This document shows, piece after piece, positions 26,641-36,910 of a stretch of 64,000 nucleotides of DNA. The notes beneath the pieces are model-generated. The model did no database searches. It saw only the letters and a list, made by a program, of their open reading frames with translations, and was not told the origin of the DNA. Each line of letters begins with the position of its first letter. Within the stretch, counting starts at the first letter, position 1. The stretch lies in contig NW_026991456.1 of NCBI RefSeq assembly GCF_036370855.1, positions 3,100,001 through 3,164,000 on the forward strand, written 5' to 3'. The translations under genes and the position numbers were made by a program. This stretch comes from Dromaius novaehollandiae (lineage: Eukaryota > Chordata > Aves > Casuariiformes > Dromaiidae).

Positions 26641-27257
26641 CTGTCAATTTGCTGTGGTATTACAGCAATTGCGATGGGCCGCAGGGCTCGTGCTGCGCTG
26701 CATTTATAGAGCGTGAACTATGAAGCACAGCAGTCTTCAGTCCACAGACACCCTGATGTAGGGACATGAATTGAGCTTGGTAACACAAGTGTGAGGGCAA
26801 GTGCTGGCAGTCCCCTCTCCTTCCCTGATTAATCCTTGAGGGCTTCACAGTCCACGGGAAAAAATGCACTGTGGAACCCTTCCCTCAGGTAGGCTCTACC
26901 TTGCTAATTACACATAAGGTCTTGTCCAACTGTCGGAGTAGTTGCTGCTGACTGTTGTGATGGACTGTAAATCACAAGAGAAGCAAAGGAAAACCAGGAC
27001 ATAAAAGCAGCACTTGGAAGTAAACTCTATTCTCTGTGAGGCGCTAGGGAAGGTGGAGGGGGGCTCTAGGCAGCAGAGAGGCTCTGGCTCTCTCCAGCTC
27101 TGGGCAGCAGAGAGGTTGGAAGACCCTTGGGCAGGTAGCCAGAGGGGCTGTGCCACACAGTGAGGCGTGTTCTCTGCTGACATGCAAGTCAGCACCAGTA
27201 GCAGCCCTAGTGGCTGAGGAGTCAGGGAGGGACAGAGGCGCGAGCAGCACAGAGTGC

Positions 27258-28939
27258 CTAGAGTTCTCCTGCCTGGGAAAGGCAGCAAGAGTGGCGTGGA
27301 GCATAGTCCTCTGCGATGTGCTCCCTGCATGTTCTTTTCCCCACTGACTGTTCAAGACTCTGAGCATCTCCCTCACTTCTCTTGCTGTTACTTCTCAGCA
27401 CCAGCTGCCCAGCTAATACCCTCTCTCCTGACTCCCATTGCTCCAGCTTGCACAGCACAAGCTTTACACACATGCATCTCTTGCAGGATCCTCTGCAGGA
27501 AGGGAGCTTTGGAGCCAATGAAGAGATTGGCTTTCCAGAAAACTGTTGGCCCATGGATGGGAAGGTGTCTCGTGTGCTCCATGGCCTTGGTTCAGGTAGG
27601 GATTCCAACAGAGGAGTATGAGGTCTCGATGTGAGTGCCAAGGGGGAATACAGAGGCTTCTGAATGCCTCCTGGTGTGCCCCAAGCATCTTGTTCAGGGT
27701 CTCGGAGAACAGACAAGAGGAGATTACATGACAGGTCCTCTTCAAACTGTGCTTCTGCCTCTGAAGGCATGACTATTCCAGGGAGGCGGATAGGTGGAGT
27801 TTTGTTCTTGGTTCACTCCTCTCTGATTTTTTAGCAGGAATTCCCTTTCCTCCTGGCCTTAGAAAGTCCTGTCCTGGAGAGCTCTCATCCCCATCTCTTG
27901 GTCTGGGCTGCTTTGTGACCTGCCTCCCACAATTCACTCCTGAAGCAACAGCAGTCAGAGGTTGACCGCACTGATCTAACAGCAACTCCACTAGCCCACT
28001 CTCCACAGTGCTTTCTTCTGAAGTGTCCTCAGAGGATCTTGCCTTTGCATTCGTTTCTTTTTCTAACTCGTCCTTCTGCCTCTTCAGGGTTTCTAGAGCA
28101 TCATGGACAACAATTTCAGCATACACATTTTGTTCTGAATGGAGTTGCTGAACTTGGGACATTGCATTTTGGATGCTATGCCTTGCAAGCATGCTACTCT
28201 TTCATGATAAAGCAGCAACATTGTGGAATGGCTGCAAGACGGGCAACCTTGTGGCTTCTGGTATCCAGTGTTCGGATGCTCTGGATGATGCTTCTACTTC
28301 CTTCGTCATGTGGGTTGAGAAAGGTGTCCGGGATGGCTGCAGCTGTCCCTTAGAAATAGTCTCAAGGGGCAGCTTCAGGATTTCAGAAAATTGACAATGG
28401 AAGTGATGTTCAAATTGTGAAGCTACAAACGATTCCAAGGTGGATCCAACCCTCTCAACAGCATCTTTGGTGCTTTTGTCAAGAGAAGCCAGAGGAATTG
28501 CTCCATCATAGCCTGGTATTCAGCTGCCCTCAGCCTTTCTCCTGATTTGACAGCTCATGTGGCTACGAGTTCCTCCCTCCACCAGGCTGACAGTCTGGGC
28601 TCAGGGGCATCTGATGCACTGCATACCAAATGCTTCCCAAAGGCATCAATAATGGTTGCTACAATCTCCCTAGCCACCAGTCCAATTTTCTGCTGGAGGA
28701 AGAGAAGTCTCAAAAGGCTCTGCCCTTCTAGCACTAGCAAGCAACCTTCCACTGATTGCCAGTGGAGCCCTCCTTAAAATGTGGACTGACTGATCCAGCT
28801 CTTTCACTCTCTCCAGCACTTCTTCCACCATGCTCTCAGCCACCTCTTCCAGCTCCTGGACTTCTGTCCTTGTAGTCCCTATCAGTGTAATCTGGACTTC
28901 ATTATGCAGCTCTACATGTAAAGACTTCTGTACCAGAAA
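27258..28939 (-). other. FSIP2-like long exon block, frameshifted
   Basis: A possible acceptor (TTCCTCCTAG) at 28,940 is followed by EVQITLIGTTRTEVQELEEV and an acidic coiled coil. The frame shifts near 28,740 to AREIVATIIDAFGKHLV, an amphipathic helix of the kind that docks on RII or AKAP-type dimers (inference). It then runs in pieces 28,438-28,202, 28,192-27,773 (QKDELEKETNAKARSSEDTS) and 27,770-27,258. Charged, low-hydrophobic composition is consistent with a structural coiled-coil protein. At least four frame changes. The 3' limit is not defined. Confidence 0.5.
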
Positions 28940-29464
28940 CTAGGAGGAAGTGATGAGTGAATGGCAGACAAAATGGATAGAGGAGATGGAGGAGGTTACA
29001 TTACTGGACCAGACTCTTTGCTCTGGACTCTTCTCCCATGGGTGCTGCCTGCTCTCATGACACCTCTGCCTCTTATTGCAGGCTCGTTTGCACTTTTCCC
29101 AATACTGATGTGAAGAATGCTAGTTATGAGACCAGAGGGGAAAAAAAAAATCCTTGTTCCTGGAGCACCCAGCTGTTTTCATGCTTTCTGACAGGTTGTT
29201 CCACAGGATGGAGCCAGGCAGCATTGAATGCACCCCGCTAATGAGAACAGGGCAACAGCCAGCTCTCCTCTAAGCTAATCTTTGAGCTCCTGTGGCAGGA
29301 AACTAATGCACAAATGGCTAAGCACTGGCACTATCGGGTTCAGGGACGCTCCATGTTTGACTGCTCACCACACAAGAAAGCAGCAACAGGGACTGTGGGA
29401 ACACTTAGTGCAGCTAATGAATCTATGCTAAGTATGGGAGTCTGTGAGCACAAGAGCCCTCTAA

Positions 29465-29569
29465 AACTGCCAGGCACAGCTGGTCTCGCTCAGCCTGCTG
29501 GAGGAGGCGTTTCTCTTCTTCAAGGGCCTCAAGCTTCTCCATCCTCTGTGCAATCATGGCAAGAAACCT
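29465..29569 (-). other. FSIP2-like coiled-coil exon
   Basis: After an acceptor ending TCTTTAG the frame encodes RFLAMIAQRMEKLEALEEEK, then RLLQQAERDQL, a clear heptad coiled coil. The donor is not certain; the frame stays open a little further to a stop near 29,425. Its order and strand fit the upstream exons. Confidence 0.6.
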
Positions 29570-29862
29570 CTAAAGACAAATAAAGAAGGCTGAAACAGAA
29601 CACCTGGAGCTGTCTTGTCCAGAGCTTTTTCTGCTTAGCCACTGCCATCATCCTGCTCCAGAGTTCTTGGCTTAAGTGCCCCAAACAGCTTCCAACTGGC
29701 TTTGCCAGGCTCCAAACACAGGTTGTGCCACTGTAGGCACAATTAGCATCTGATCATGCAGGAATTTGGCAGTGTTTCCTGGAAGACAAGGCTTCAGCCA
29801 GCACCTCACTGAAGGGTCACAGGCCCGCTCCTAGAGCAAGCATTGCTTGTCCTGTCTCTTAC

Positions 29863-29994
29863 CTGTGCCTCATCTCCCTCTCTCAAACTCTCTCTTTGCT
29901 CCCGCAGTAGCCACTCTCAAAGGTGAGAAATGTCCATGCCCTCTGGCAGTTCGGGGACATCCTTTAATTTTGCCAGCTGTCATCGAAGCACCTT
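29863..29994 (-). other. FSIP2-like exon with two TGAs
   Basis: The acceptor is CAACTTTCAG and the donor GTAAGA. The exon has exactly 44 codons in phase 0. It reads KVLR, TGA, QLAKLKDVPELPEGMDISHL, TGA, EWLLREQRESLREGDEAQ. Both stops are compatible with CGA to TGA transitions. Splice sites are intact, so the lesions look like point decay of a once functional exon. Confidence 0.72.
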
Positions 29995-30350
29995 CTGAAA
30001 GTTGACACTAGGTTTGCGCTCGCCTTTGCCACGAAATGCTCTCACACAGCTGCATGCTGAGGCTTCACACTGGCCCAGCGCAGTGCTCTGCTTCAGCCAC
30101 ACAACCGGGGGAGAAGAGAAGGGCTTCCCTCAGTACTCTGGGCATTCAGGGATGACTTTCCTGCCTGTCCCCACCCCAGCACCCTGCGCTATCTCAGCTC
30201 AGACCAGGGTAGTCGTTTCTACAGTAGAATGCTTGGCCTGCCAGCGCAGGCCTTGCTGCTTCTTCAGTTCATGCCTTGCTGAGATAAAGCAAGTAAAGCC
30301 CCAAACCGCTGTACCATGAAGCGGGCCTATGAACACTGCACTTTACTTAC

Positions 30351-30440
30351 TTGTTCTCACTGGTACATTTTGTCAGCCTCTGTTTTGAGCATCGTCAGAT
30401 ATTGCCTGTATTCGTTGAACTCCCGCAGAGTGCAAACAAC
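30351..30440 (-). other. FSIP2-like exon, EFNEYRQYL block with one TGA
   Basis: The acceptor is CTCTCCACAG and the donor GTAAGT. The exon has 30 codons in phase 0 and encodes VVCTLREFNEYRQYLTMLKT, then EADKMYQ, a TGA, and EQ. The TGA fits decay of a CGA arginine codon. An alternative donor (GTGAGA) just before the TGA would break phase with the next exon, so I prefer the downstream donor. A diverged copy of this exon lies at about 34,085-34,156. Confidence 0.75.
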
Positions 30441-30745
30441 CTGTGGAGAGATAAGGGGAGAAATCACCAAGACTTGCCATGCTAACTACGCAGCCCGCCT
30501 TCCCAGAAACAGCAATAACCCAGCGGGAGCTGTTCTCCTGCACACCCTGCCCTCCCCAGCAGCTGGGGCCTTTGCTCCCACCCACCCAGGGGGAACAGTG
30601 CTCCTCACTCTGCTGCCAGGCCACCCACCAGCTGCTACGCCAGTGCTCAGAGAGCACGGCACAGCCTTGGAATAGCAGGCATGGGAATTCCCAGAGCGGG
30701 TCTGCCTGAGGGAAACTTTTTTTCTCACCCTGATATCCAACCTAC

Positions 30746-30907
30746 TTTGCTATTGTTGGTTACGTTACTTCCTCTCTTTAGCGTCCAGAGGTTGTCTTTG
30801 CGTTTGTAGTAGACCCACAAATGCGGGTCATGCAGACTGTTGTATTCAGTGCTCAGCAAGCAACAGTGTGGATCTCCCAAAGCAAAATAACCAGATGGTT
30901 GGTGAAG
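30746..30907 (-). other. FSIP2-like exon, LHDPHL-YYKRKD block
   Basis: The acceptor is TTTTACAG and the donor GTAGGT. The exon has 54 codons, phase 0, fully open. It contains DPHCCLLSTEYNSLHDPHL and VYYKRKDNL. With a basic C-terminal end leading directly into VVCTLREF of the next exon, the join is seamless across the intron. This is the strongest piece of evidence for the family call. Confidence 0.78.
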
Positions 30908-31236
30908 CTGTAAAATGCATCTTCCACAGCATGAGCAGGGTAGGAAGGAATCAGGAGAGAAACAAAGATGCTTCTGAGCTTCCTCAGCCCATAAGGTAGC
31001 TTTTTCAGGCCTCTGAGGTTTAGAGTAATTCCTGGCTCAGCACTTAGCTCATCTCTGCATTTTACCCAAAGAAAAGTTTTCTCTGCTTGAGAGACTCTTC
31101 AGCTGAGGAAAAGCCCAGGGCCTACAGCTTCAGTCTTGTGCTTATCTCCTATTTCTTCACTAGGCCTCTCAGTGTGTCTGGGCAAGGAGATGTTGAAAAA
31201 GAAAGGACTTTTCCTTCTCCTTTCTACTGCTTTTAC

Positions 31237-31362
31237 CTTTTCCCCCAACTTGGTCAGGTAGAAGACAGGGTGGAATCCAGGCAGCAAAGGGATTTTGACC
31301 CTGACCGGGATGTCCAGCAGTTCAGTACATCCTACTACAACCTGCTGTCTTCTGCACCCAAG
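31237..31362 (-). other. FSIP2-like exon, LLDIPV block
   Basis: The acceptor is a pyrimidine-rich run ending TTTCTAG and the donor is GTAAAA. The exon is exactly 42 codons in phase 0 and has no stop. It encodes TELLDIPVRVKIPLLPG, then FHPVFYLTKLGEK. A shadow frame on the plus strand spans the same bases. This is the first exon of the remnant that I can place; the FSIP2 initiator exon was not found. Confidence 0.72.
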
Positions 31363-31484
31363 CTAGAAAGACAGAGACACTCGTGGGCATTTGGGCCACA
31401 ATCTCAACAGCCTTCTTGCACAGCTGTAGAGAAAAAAAAGCAATTTAGCATTAATGAGCACCAGAAGGGAGATGGACTCTAACC

Positions 31485-31940
31485 TAGGACACAGAAGAAA
31501 GAAATAAAGGAACCACAAGACTAATTTCAGAGGTCAAGATAAGGAAGTAGAAGAGCCAGACAACTATGCAGAAATAAGTAACTACAAAGACTGGTTCCAA
31601 GGGACAAGATAAGGGATTAAAAGAGCCATGGACAACTATGCACAAGTGAGATAAGAAGTAAAGAACATACGTGGAAACTATGGAAAGGACCAGCCGGGAG
31701 CTGGAAGACCCCGAACTCTCATATTATGATTGGTTCAGAACTATGGTGTGAATACTAGACTGGAAGGGTATAATTACCCAGGGATTTGTTCAAACAGGGT
31801 CCCTCTTCAGAGGCACCCAGCTCAAGCTGTAATTACTGCATGTGTGTCATTAAAATTTATTTATTATTATCTGTCTCAGCAGGAACCCAGGGTCAGACCC
31901 TATTATGGTGGCCAGCAAGCCTAGTTTTCCATAACAACAG
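31485..31940 (+). mobile_element. LTR (3' part), family shared with 45.0-45.2 kb
   Basis: The segment from about 31,770 to 31,939 matches 45,040-45,217 over the GGGTCCCTCTTCAGAGGCAC block, AGCTCAAGCTGTAATTAC, the ATTAAAATTTA region acting as a polyadenylation-type signal, and the TATGGTGGCC and CAAGCCTA end, closing in ACA. The 5' limit is uncertain. It lies just upstream of the first recognised FSIP2-like exon. Confidence 0.65.
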
Positions 31941-34084
31941 CACTTACCAGAAATGCTCTTTGAATGCTCCAAACAGGGACAGCGCAAAGAGCAGCCTATT
32001 CAAAAGCAGCTCTCTGCTACATCACCTCCTTCCCTGCAACTCCCAACCCTGTAAACCAAACCTGACATCCTTTCACACCACCCCTCCCACCTGCTGAGCT
32101 GGAATCCAGGATGGACAGGGAGACAGGACTCCCTGAGAATCTCCACTGGCCTCACCCTATTTCTCTCACTCTCAGTGTCCTCCACACTTCCAGAGGCCCC
32201 AGAGAAGGCCCATGCAGCTGCCAGTTCCCAAGCTAAGCCCTTTTCATCTGCCCAGTACACACCTCACCCCTCTTCTCCTTTGCGCTCAGCAGTCCATCTA
32301 TATTTCAGACACCAGCAGCAAGATAGTGCTCCATGGCTCCTTTCAAGAGTCCTCCTGGAGCTGCGACCCTCCGCTGGCACCTCTCCCCTCCTTGGGGCCC
32401 ACCTGCAGCCCTGGCCTGCCCTTGGCTTGCAGCACAGCATGTTCAAAAAGCTGCTTTGGGTGAAGATGCAGTCCCTGCCCACCTGAGAACCTAACATCCC
32501 CCATTTGGCAGCACTGTTCCCCCAACAAACACCATCTCTCTGGGGGAACAGCAGCCCACTGCAGCCTGACATGGCTTCTTGGTGCTTGATTACTGGACGT
32601 GGTGCATCTGTTAAATGTGTCTACCAATCAGCCTTCTCCTACCCTGCAATCAACACCACCTGGGCAAACCTTGTGTCTCTCTGAAGTCAGTAAGTTGAAG
32701 GGTAATTCTGCTCAGGACTTAAACAGTGATATAGTAATGGGAACGTACAGGGAGCTAAGACAGCTAACAGAAGCAGTGAATATCACATTGGTCCTCATCA
32801 GACATGTGGCCATGGAGGGAACCAAGAAAGAATCTTACTTGCATTAGAACTGACTGGTGTGTCTTCTGTGGTGTCTTACAGCCTGCTGTAGAGGTATCTC
32901 CCTTCAGGTTCCAAGGCATGGCTGTAATTTTATTTACTTCAGGAAGTCTAAGCTTACAGCTCCCACCTGCTCAATAGTAGGCTACAGTGAGAGGTACCTT
33001 CCTCCTTTGAGGAGAGTCCTGTGGAGGGCTTGGTGCCTGAGCCATGGAAAACAGCTCTATGTGGACAAGAGCTGGACATCAGTGCTATTGGAAATCACAT
33101 ATTTCTGGGCATGCCAAGAAGCTGAGGGGACTGGCATAGTGCTAAAAAGGACCAAGCAGACCTTTTGAGGGTCCCATTCTCTTGGTGCTTCCATTTGCTA
33201 AGAATCTTTCAGTTCCTGAGCCCTGCTTTAAGTACTTCTCTTTGTTGTTGTTGTTTCACATGGGAGGTGTATTTATAAATCCCCTGCAGCAAAGAAAGGG
33301 TTAAGGAAAGGCCTCACTGGAGAGTGGCTGGCCAAAAGCTCAGCTAAAGAAGATAAATGGTCCCAAACTACAGCTCCATGATTATTTTGAGATACAGTGG
33401 CACTGCTGAGAAAAGGAGAAGAGATGGCTGGACTTGTATCCTGGCCCTTTGGGTTTTAGTTGTGCCCATAGGGCTGGGAAATAAGTAGTACTGGGGAATT
33501 GATCCCGATAAAAAGTGAGCAGTTAAAACATTCTCAGCCTGACATTAGCACAGGGCAGGGTGACAAACTGGGTGCTCCCTAGCTGTGACCAGGTGCTTTT
33601 TAAATAAATATGTTAGACAGTGTGCAGCTGAACTAGGGAACTCATTGTGATAGGATATTGGGGTTCAGACAGGCAGAAGGGTACTGGGGGTTGAAGCAGG
33701 CATTAGGCAAAGGTGTGCAAATTAAGTCCATTAGCAGCTATGAAAATGTGGATTCCAGGGCACCTTTGGCTCCGGAAGCCCCTAAGCCCCAGAGTGCCAG
33801 TACTGCAGCTTGTCTCTGGAATGGCCCTGTGTCCAGCCCAGCGTCCTTACGTTGTCATGGAGCTGGGGCAAGGGCAGGGAATGTAGTTACCCTTGAGGGA
33901 ATTAACAGTTGGTCAGCTCTCTGTGCAGTTGCAATCGGCTTCAGTACCTTGGAGCTAATCATTGGGTGGAGGCTGATTCTGTGCAGCAGTGCCCCTGCGA
34001 GGCACAGCACAGCTGTTGCAAAGGGGCTGCACCGAAAGGTGCACGAAGGGTTCTGGGTGGCTCTGAAGAGGCCACAGGGTTCAT
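31941..34084. other. No supported gene
   Basis: Short open frames on both strands without domains. Could include undetected 5' exons of the FSIP2-like remnant, but I cannot place one. Confidence 0.4.
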
Positions 34085-34156
34085 GCTGCGGTGACTTTTC
34101 TTGCATGTGGTCAGGGAGTGCCTGTACTCACTGAACTCCTTCCATGTGCAAGCAAA
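34085..34156 (-). pseudogene. Second, diverged copy of the FSIP2-like EFNEYRQYL exon
   Basis: After a possible acceptor AAACAG at 34157, the frame encodes FACTWKEFSEYRHSLTTCKK, clearly related to VVCTLREFNEYRQYLTMLKT of 30,440. Flanking sequence (AGTGCCTGTACTCACTGAACTCC versus the matching stretch at 30,400) is also similar. No other exon of this copy is recognised, so it is an isolated duplicate fragment upstream of the main remnant. Confidence 0.6.
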
Positions 34157-34404
34157 CTGTTTGCTCCCTCCCTCCCCTGCACAGGGGTGGGTTCCCCTGC
34201 CCAGCGCGCACACTGCACACTGCAGAGCAGCTCTGGCTGACGGGGGCCGCCTCAGCCTTCTGCCCCAGGAGCTCTTCCACCAGCCCTGGCCTTTGAAGGA
34301 CAAGAGAGAAGAGAAGGAGGTGAAAAACCACAGCAGCTCTGCAGCTCCCAGGCCACTGGGAGTGGAGAGGGTGCCAAGTGCATGTGGCTCTGCATAGGTG
34401 TCTT

Positions 34405-34460
34405 AGCGTGTGTGTGTGTGTGCGTGCGTGTGTGCGTGCACATGCATGCACACGCGCATG
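34405..34460. repeat. TG-rich microsatellite
   Basis: GTGTGTGTG followed by TGCGTG variants and CATGCACA, an imperfect alternating purine-pyrimidine tract next to the CpG island. Confidence 0.8.
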
Positions 34461-35285
34461 AAGGAGGTTTCTGGGGGCTCTGGATGCCTGTTTGGGGTTA
34501 CCTGTGCGTGTGAGAAGAGGTTCCTGGGAGAACCTCTCGTGTACACCCATGCACACCTGTGTTGCTGCACAGGGTCTGCTCCACTGAGGGAACCTTTGCT
34601 GGCCAGTGTGGCCTCGTTCATGGGTGAACGTGTGTACTGGCAGGTCCGTGTGTGAGCGGGCAGAGGCCACACAGCCACACTCCCTCCCTGGCCATGTTTC
34701 AGTGCCAGTATTGGTGCCCCAGTGGGCAGGCGCCTGTGTTCACGCTCGGGTCGCGGGGCTGGGGCTGGGCTGCCAGGAGCTGCGCGTGCTGGGCGCAGGG
34801 TGCGCGTGTCCTGCCGTACCCTGTGCGTGGGGCTGGGCAGGGGCTGCTCCGTGGTGCTGAGACCCGTGGAGGTGTTTCGTTGTGCGGGGGCCCATTTTAT
34901 CGCTGGTGGGGCAGCTGGGCCCGTGGGGCACTGCCTTTGCGGGGCAGGTAGGGCTGCTGGAGGCGGTTCGGGTGCTGTGGGCGGTGCGTGCCCCGCGGTG
35001 GGCAGGCGCGGCACTGCGCCGGGGCCCGGCGCTGCTCTGGGGCTGGGCTGGGCTGGGCAGGGCAGGCTGCGGGAGCGAGGCCGCCCCGTGGCACAGGCCC
35101 CGCGGCGTGGGGGGGGCGGAGACTGCAGTCGGGGGGCCGGGGCGCGGGCGACTGCGCGCAGGGAGGGGAGCGGGGCACGGCGGCGGTGCCCGGAGGTGCC
35201 GCCCTGCTGCGGAGGCCGAGCCGCAGCCCGGCGGGAGCGCGGACGGTCCGCGGAGAGGGCGGGACAGCGGCAGCGCCGCGGCGAG

Positions 35286-35295
35286 GCGCATGCGC
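35286..35295. promoter_or_regulatory. NRF1 site
   Basis: Perfect palindrome GCGCATGCGC inside the CpG island, 11 bases before the first ZNF143-type element. NRF1 sites of this form are common near CpG-island start sites. Confidence 0.75.
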
Positions 35296-35306
35296 AGGGC
35301 GCCGCG

Positions 35307-35325
35307 GCATGCTGGGAGCTGTAGT
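35307..35325 (-). promoter_or_regulatory. ZNF143/SBS-type element, copy 1
   Basis: On the minus strand it reads ACTACAGCTCCCAGCATGC, the composite element bound by ZNF143 and THAP11 at many vertebrate CpG-island promoters. Confidence 0.75.
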
Positions 35326-35365
35326 CCCGCCGCGGGGCGGTGGGGAGCATGTGCGGAGCCCGGCT

Positions 35366-35384
35366 GCATGCTGGGAGCTGTAGT
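35366..35384 (-). promoter_or_regulatory. ZNF143/SBS-type element, copy 2
   Basis: Identical 19-base core to copy 1, 59 bases further on and in the same orientation. Flanking bases (CGGAGCC and GCGGCGCGGC) differ, so the duplication is short or old outside the element. Confidence 0.75.
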
Positions 35385-35466
35385 CCCGCGGCGCGGCAGT
35401 GGGGCCCTGCTAGTGGCCGCGCGGGGGAGGTCTCCTCTCCTCGCACCCTGTGGGGCTACCGGCGGC

Positions 35467-35480
35467 ATGGAGCAGTGTGG
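35467..35480 (+). other. Possible first coding exon (ATG to splice donor)
   Basis: An ATG in fair context (GGCGGCATGG) is followed after 14 bases by a consensus donor GTAAGG at 35,481. This is a common layout for a gene starting in a CpG island. No downstream plus-strand exon was identified, so the gene is unproven. The island may equally serve a minus-strand transcript into the FSIP2-like remnant. Confidence 0.3.
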
Positions 35481-35774
35481 GTAAGGCCGTGCTGGGCAAC
35501 GGCCCTTTCTCAGCACTTCGCGTGCCTAGGGGAGGCCCTGTGGCAGTGGAGGGGCTGCAAGCACACGCAGGCCTCAGGGGACCTGCCAGGTTTGGCTCCA
35601 CAGCGGGCAGGGGAGCCAGCCTGGGTGTTTTGGGGTGCTGCCTGCATCCCACTGCTTCCTGCACAAGGAGGTAAATCCACGAGGAATGTCTCCAAGTGGT
35701 GCCAAAGTCTGTGAAAATCTGCAAGAGGACATGGGAGAAATCCCTTAGGCGGCCGAGGCTGCCTAGGTAAGTGT

Positions 35775-36020
35775 ATTGGAAATACCCAGTTTGGGTATGG
35801 ATGTGGCTGAGTTGGGGCCAATGGGGAAAAAGGAACTGGAGGCAGGGTATTTACTTGGGGGGGGGGGGGGCAGGTTGGGATTCGGTGGAGGTGGGGAGAG
35901 ACAAGGGTGGCAAAAGGAAGGGCCAAGGATACCCCTCCTGCTGAGGAGATAATTACACACTCAGGAGAGACATTTGCTTATTTCTTTCACAGTTGCGCAA
36001 GCCTGGCTGCTCGTTGGTTT
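35775..36020 (-). mobile_element. Minus-strand LTR, U5-side part, interrupted
   Basis: Reverse complement matches the 3' half of the LTR at 36,560-36,650: TTGCGCAAG, the AATAA-rich signal, and CAAATGTCTCTCCTGAGTGT. It ends abruptly at the junction with the plus-strand LTR at 36,021 and resumes at 36,693. The outer end, near 35,800-35,950, contains a G run at about 35,858-35,870 and is not precisely defined. Confidence 0.7.
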
Positions 36021-36692
36021 TGTTACAGGACAACCCTGCTCAGAAAGAATGTTTGCAGTAGGTAGATTTGGATAACTTCTATCTTAGATAGAATTTGCTT
36101 AGCATGAGTAGCCGCACACTTGCTTAGCATGAGTAGCTAAATTTGCTGAAGCCTTAGGCTGTGCTCCTAGTTCAGTAAGAAAGGGCCCCAGAGCTGGTGC
36201 AGGCTGGAAAGATAAGGGAGTTACAAGCAGTCTGCATTCCCGTGCCCCACTCTCCGAAAGGGAGGATGTCAAGGCTTTGAAATAAGGCCTGTTTGGGCAC
36301 CAGGACCTTGGGAAGCAAAGCCTCCTCTCACTGTTGAAACAGTGTTAATTAAGGGGTCTGGATTATGTCCTCTTCGTCAGGACCTTGGGAGATAACGTCT
36401 ACTGACCTAGCTGGGGCAGTGTTAATTGATCAGGACCTTGAGAAGCAGGGGTGGGACCCAGGGAATGAAGAAATCACTAACCAATCAGTGTAAAAGGGAA
36501 AGTCGCAAATCTGGCAATTTGTTTGTATAAATGCTACTTGAAAATTTGGGGGGGGGGAGGGTGCTTGATTTGTGGGAAACCACCGAGCACCCAGGCTTGC
36601 GCAAGTCTGAAATAAATAAACAAATGTCTCTCCTGAGTGTGTAATTATTGGCTTATTGCACACCGGGCAACAAATCCGCTTTTTGGACAACA
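36021..36692 (+). mobile_element. Solo LTR with defined ends, nested in another LTR
   Basis: Starts TGTTACAGGACAAC and ends TTGGACAACA, so it has TG...CA ends with the inverted TGTT/AACA. It is flanked by GTTT on both sides (36,017-36,020 and 36,693-36,696), a 4-bp target duplication. Length 672 bases. U3 has a tandem duplication of a segment around CTTGCTTAGCATGAGTAG. The polyadenylation region is AATAAATAAA near 36,610. No internal retroviral sequence lies beside it. Removing it restores a continuous minus-strand LTR. Confidence 0.85.
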
Positions 36693-36910
36693 GTTTCCCA
36701 CAAATCAAGCACCCCCCCCCGGCTTTTCAAGGAGCATTTATACAAACAAATTGCAAGGTTTGCAACTTTCCCTTTTACACTGATTGGTTAGTGATTTACA
36801 TACAATTATAATTTCACTTACACACCGTTTTACTACTACACATGCTCAGGGGAGGGGTCTTCACCTGGGTGCGGGTCTTTTTGACCTATGGGCGTGATTT
36901 TTTGTATTAT
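36693..36910 (-). mobile_element. Minus-strand LTR, U3-side part, continuation
   Basis: Reverse complement of 36,693-36,800 matches the plus LTR at 36,470-36,590 (GATTTGTGGGAAAC, the G-rich tract, TTTGTATAAATGCT, AAAAGGGAAAGT, CTAACCAATCAGTG). Beyond 36,810 the two diverge. Outer limit not certain. Confidence 0.7.

Larger units (their letters stand above)
27258..31362 (-). pseudogene. FSIP2-like: FSIP2-like gene remnant (fibrous sheath-interacting protein 2), 5' part
   Basis: Consecutive minus-strand exons with consensus GT-AG sites are visible at 31362-31237 (42 codons), 30907-30746 (54 codons), 30440-30351 (30 codons) and 29994-29863 (44 codons). All are phase 0. A coiled-coil exon starts at 29569 and a long block at 28939-27258. 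I recognise the N-terminal part of FSIP2, a very large sperm-tail fibrous-sheath protein that binds AKAP4, from the order of an LLDIPV-KIPLLPG block, a DPHCCLL block, EYNSLHDPHL-YYKRKD, and VVCTLREFNEYRQYL. Three in-frame TGAs (one in the third exon, two in the fourth) all sit where CGA would fit, and the long block has several frameshifts. FSIP2 proteins are several thousand residues, and this copy stops after roughly 700 codons at the duplicated/ERV segment. It is therefore a truncated pseudogene. Family identity rests on recognition, not a search. Confidence 0.72.
34650..35500. promoter_or_regulatory. CpG island
   Basis: Markedly GC-rich sequence with dense CpG, most extreme at 34,980-35,420, in an otherwise moderate-GC neighbourhood. 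Long overlapping open frames of 100-350 codons exist on both strands only because GC-rich DNA has few stops; they are rich in Ala, Arg, Gly and Pro and have no domains. Typical of a housekeeping or testis-type promoter. Confidence 0.85.

Noticed and set aside
31087..31482. 131-codon plus-strand frame
   Set aside because: It is the antisense shadow of the FSIP2-like exon at 31,237-31,362.
34403..35516. Long overlapping frames on both strands (up to 347 codons) in the CpG island
   Set aside because: GC-rich DNA has few stop codons; the products are low-complexity Ala/Arg/Gly/Pro without domains.
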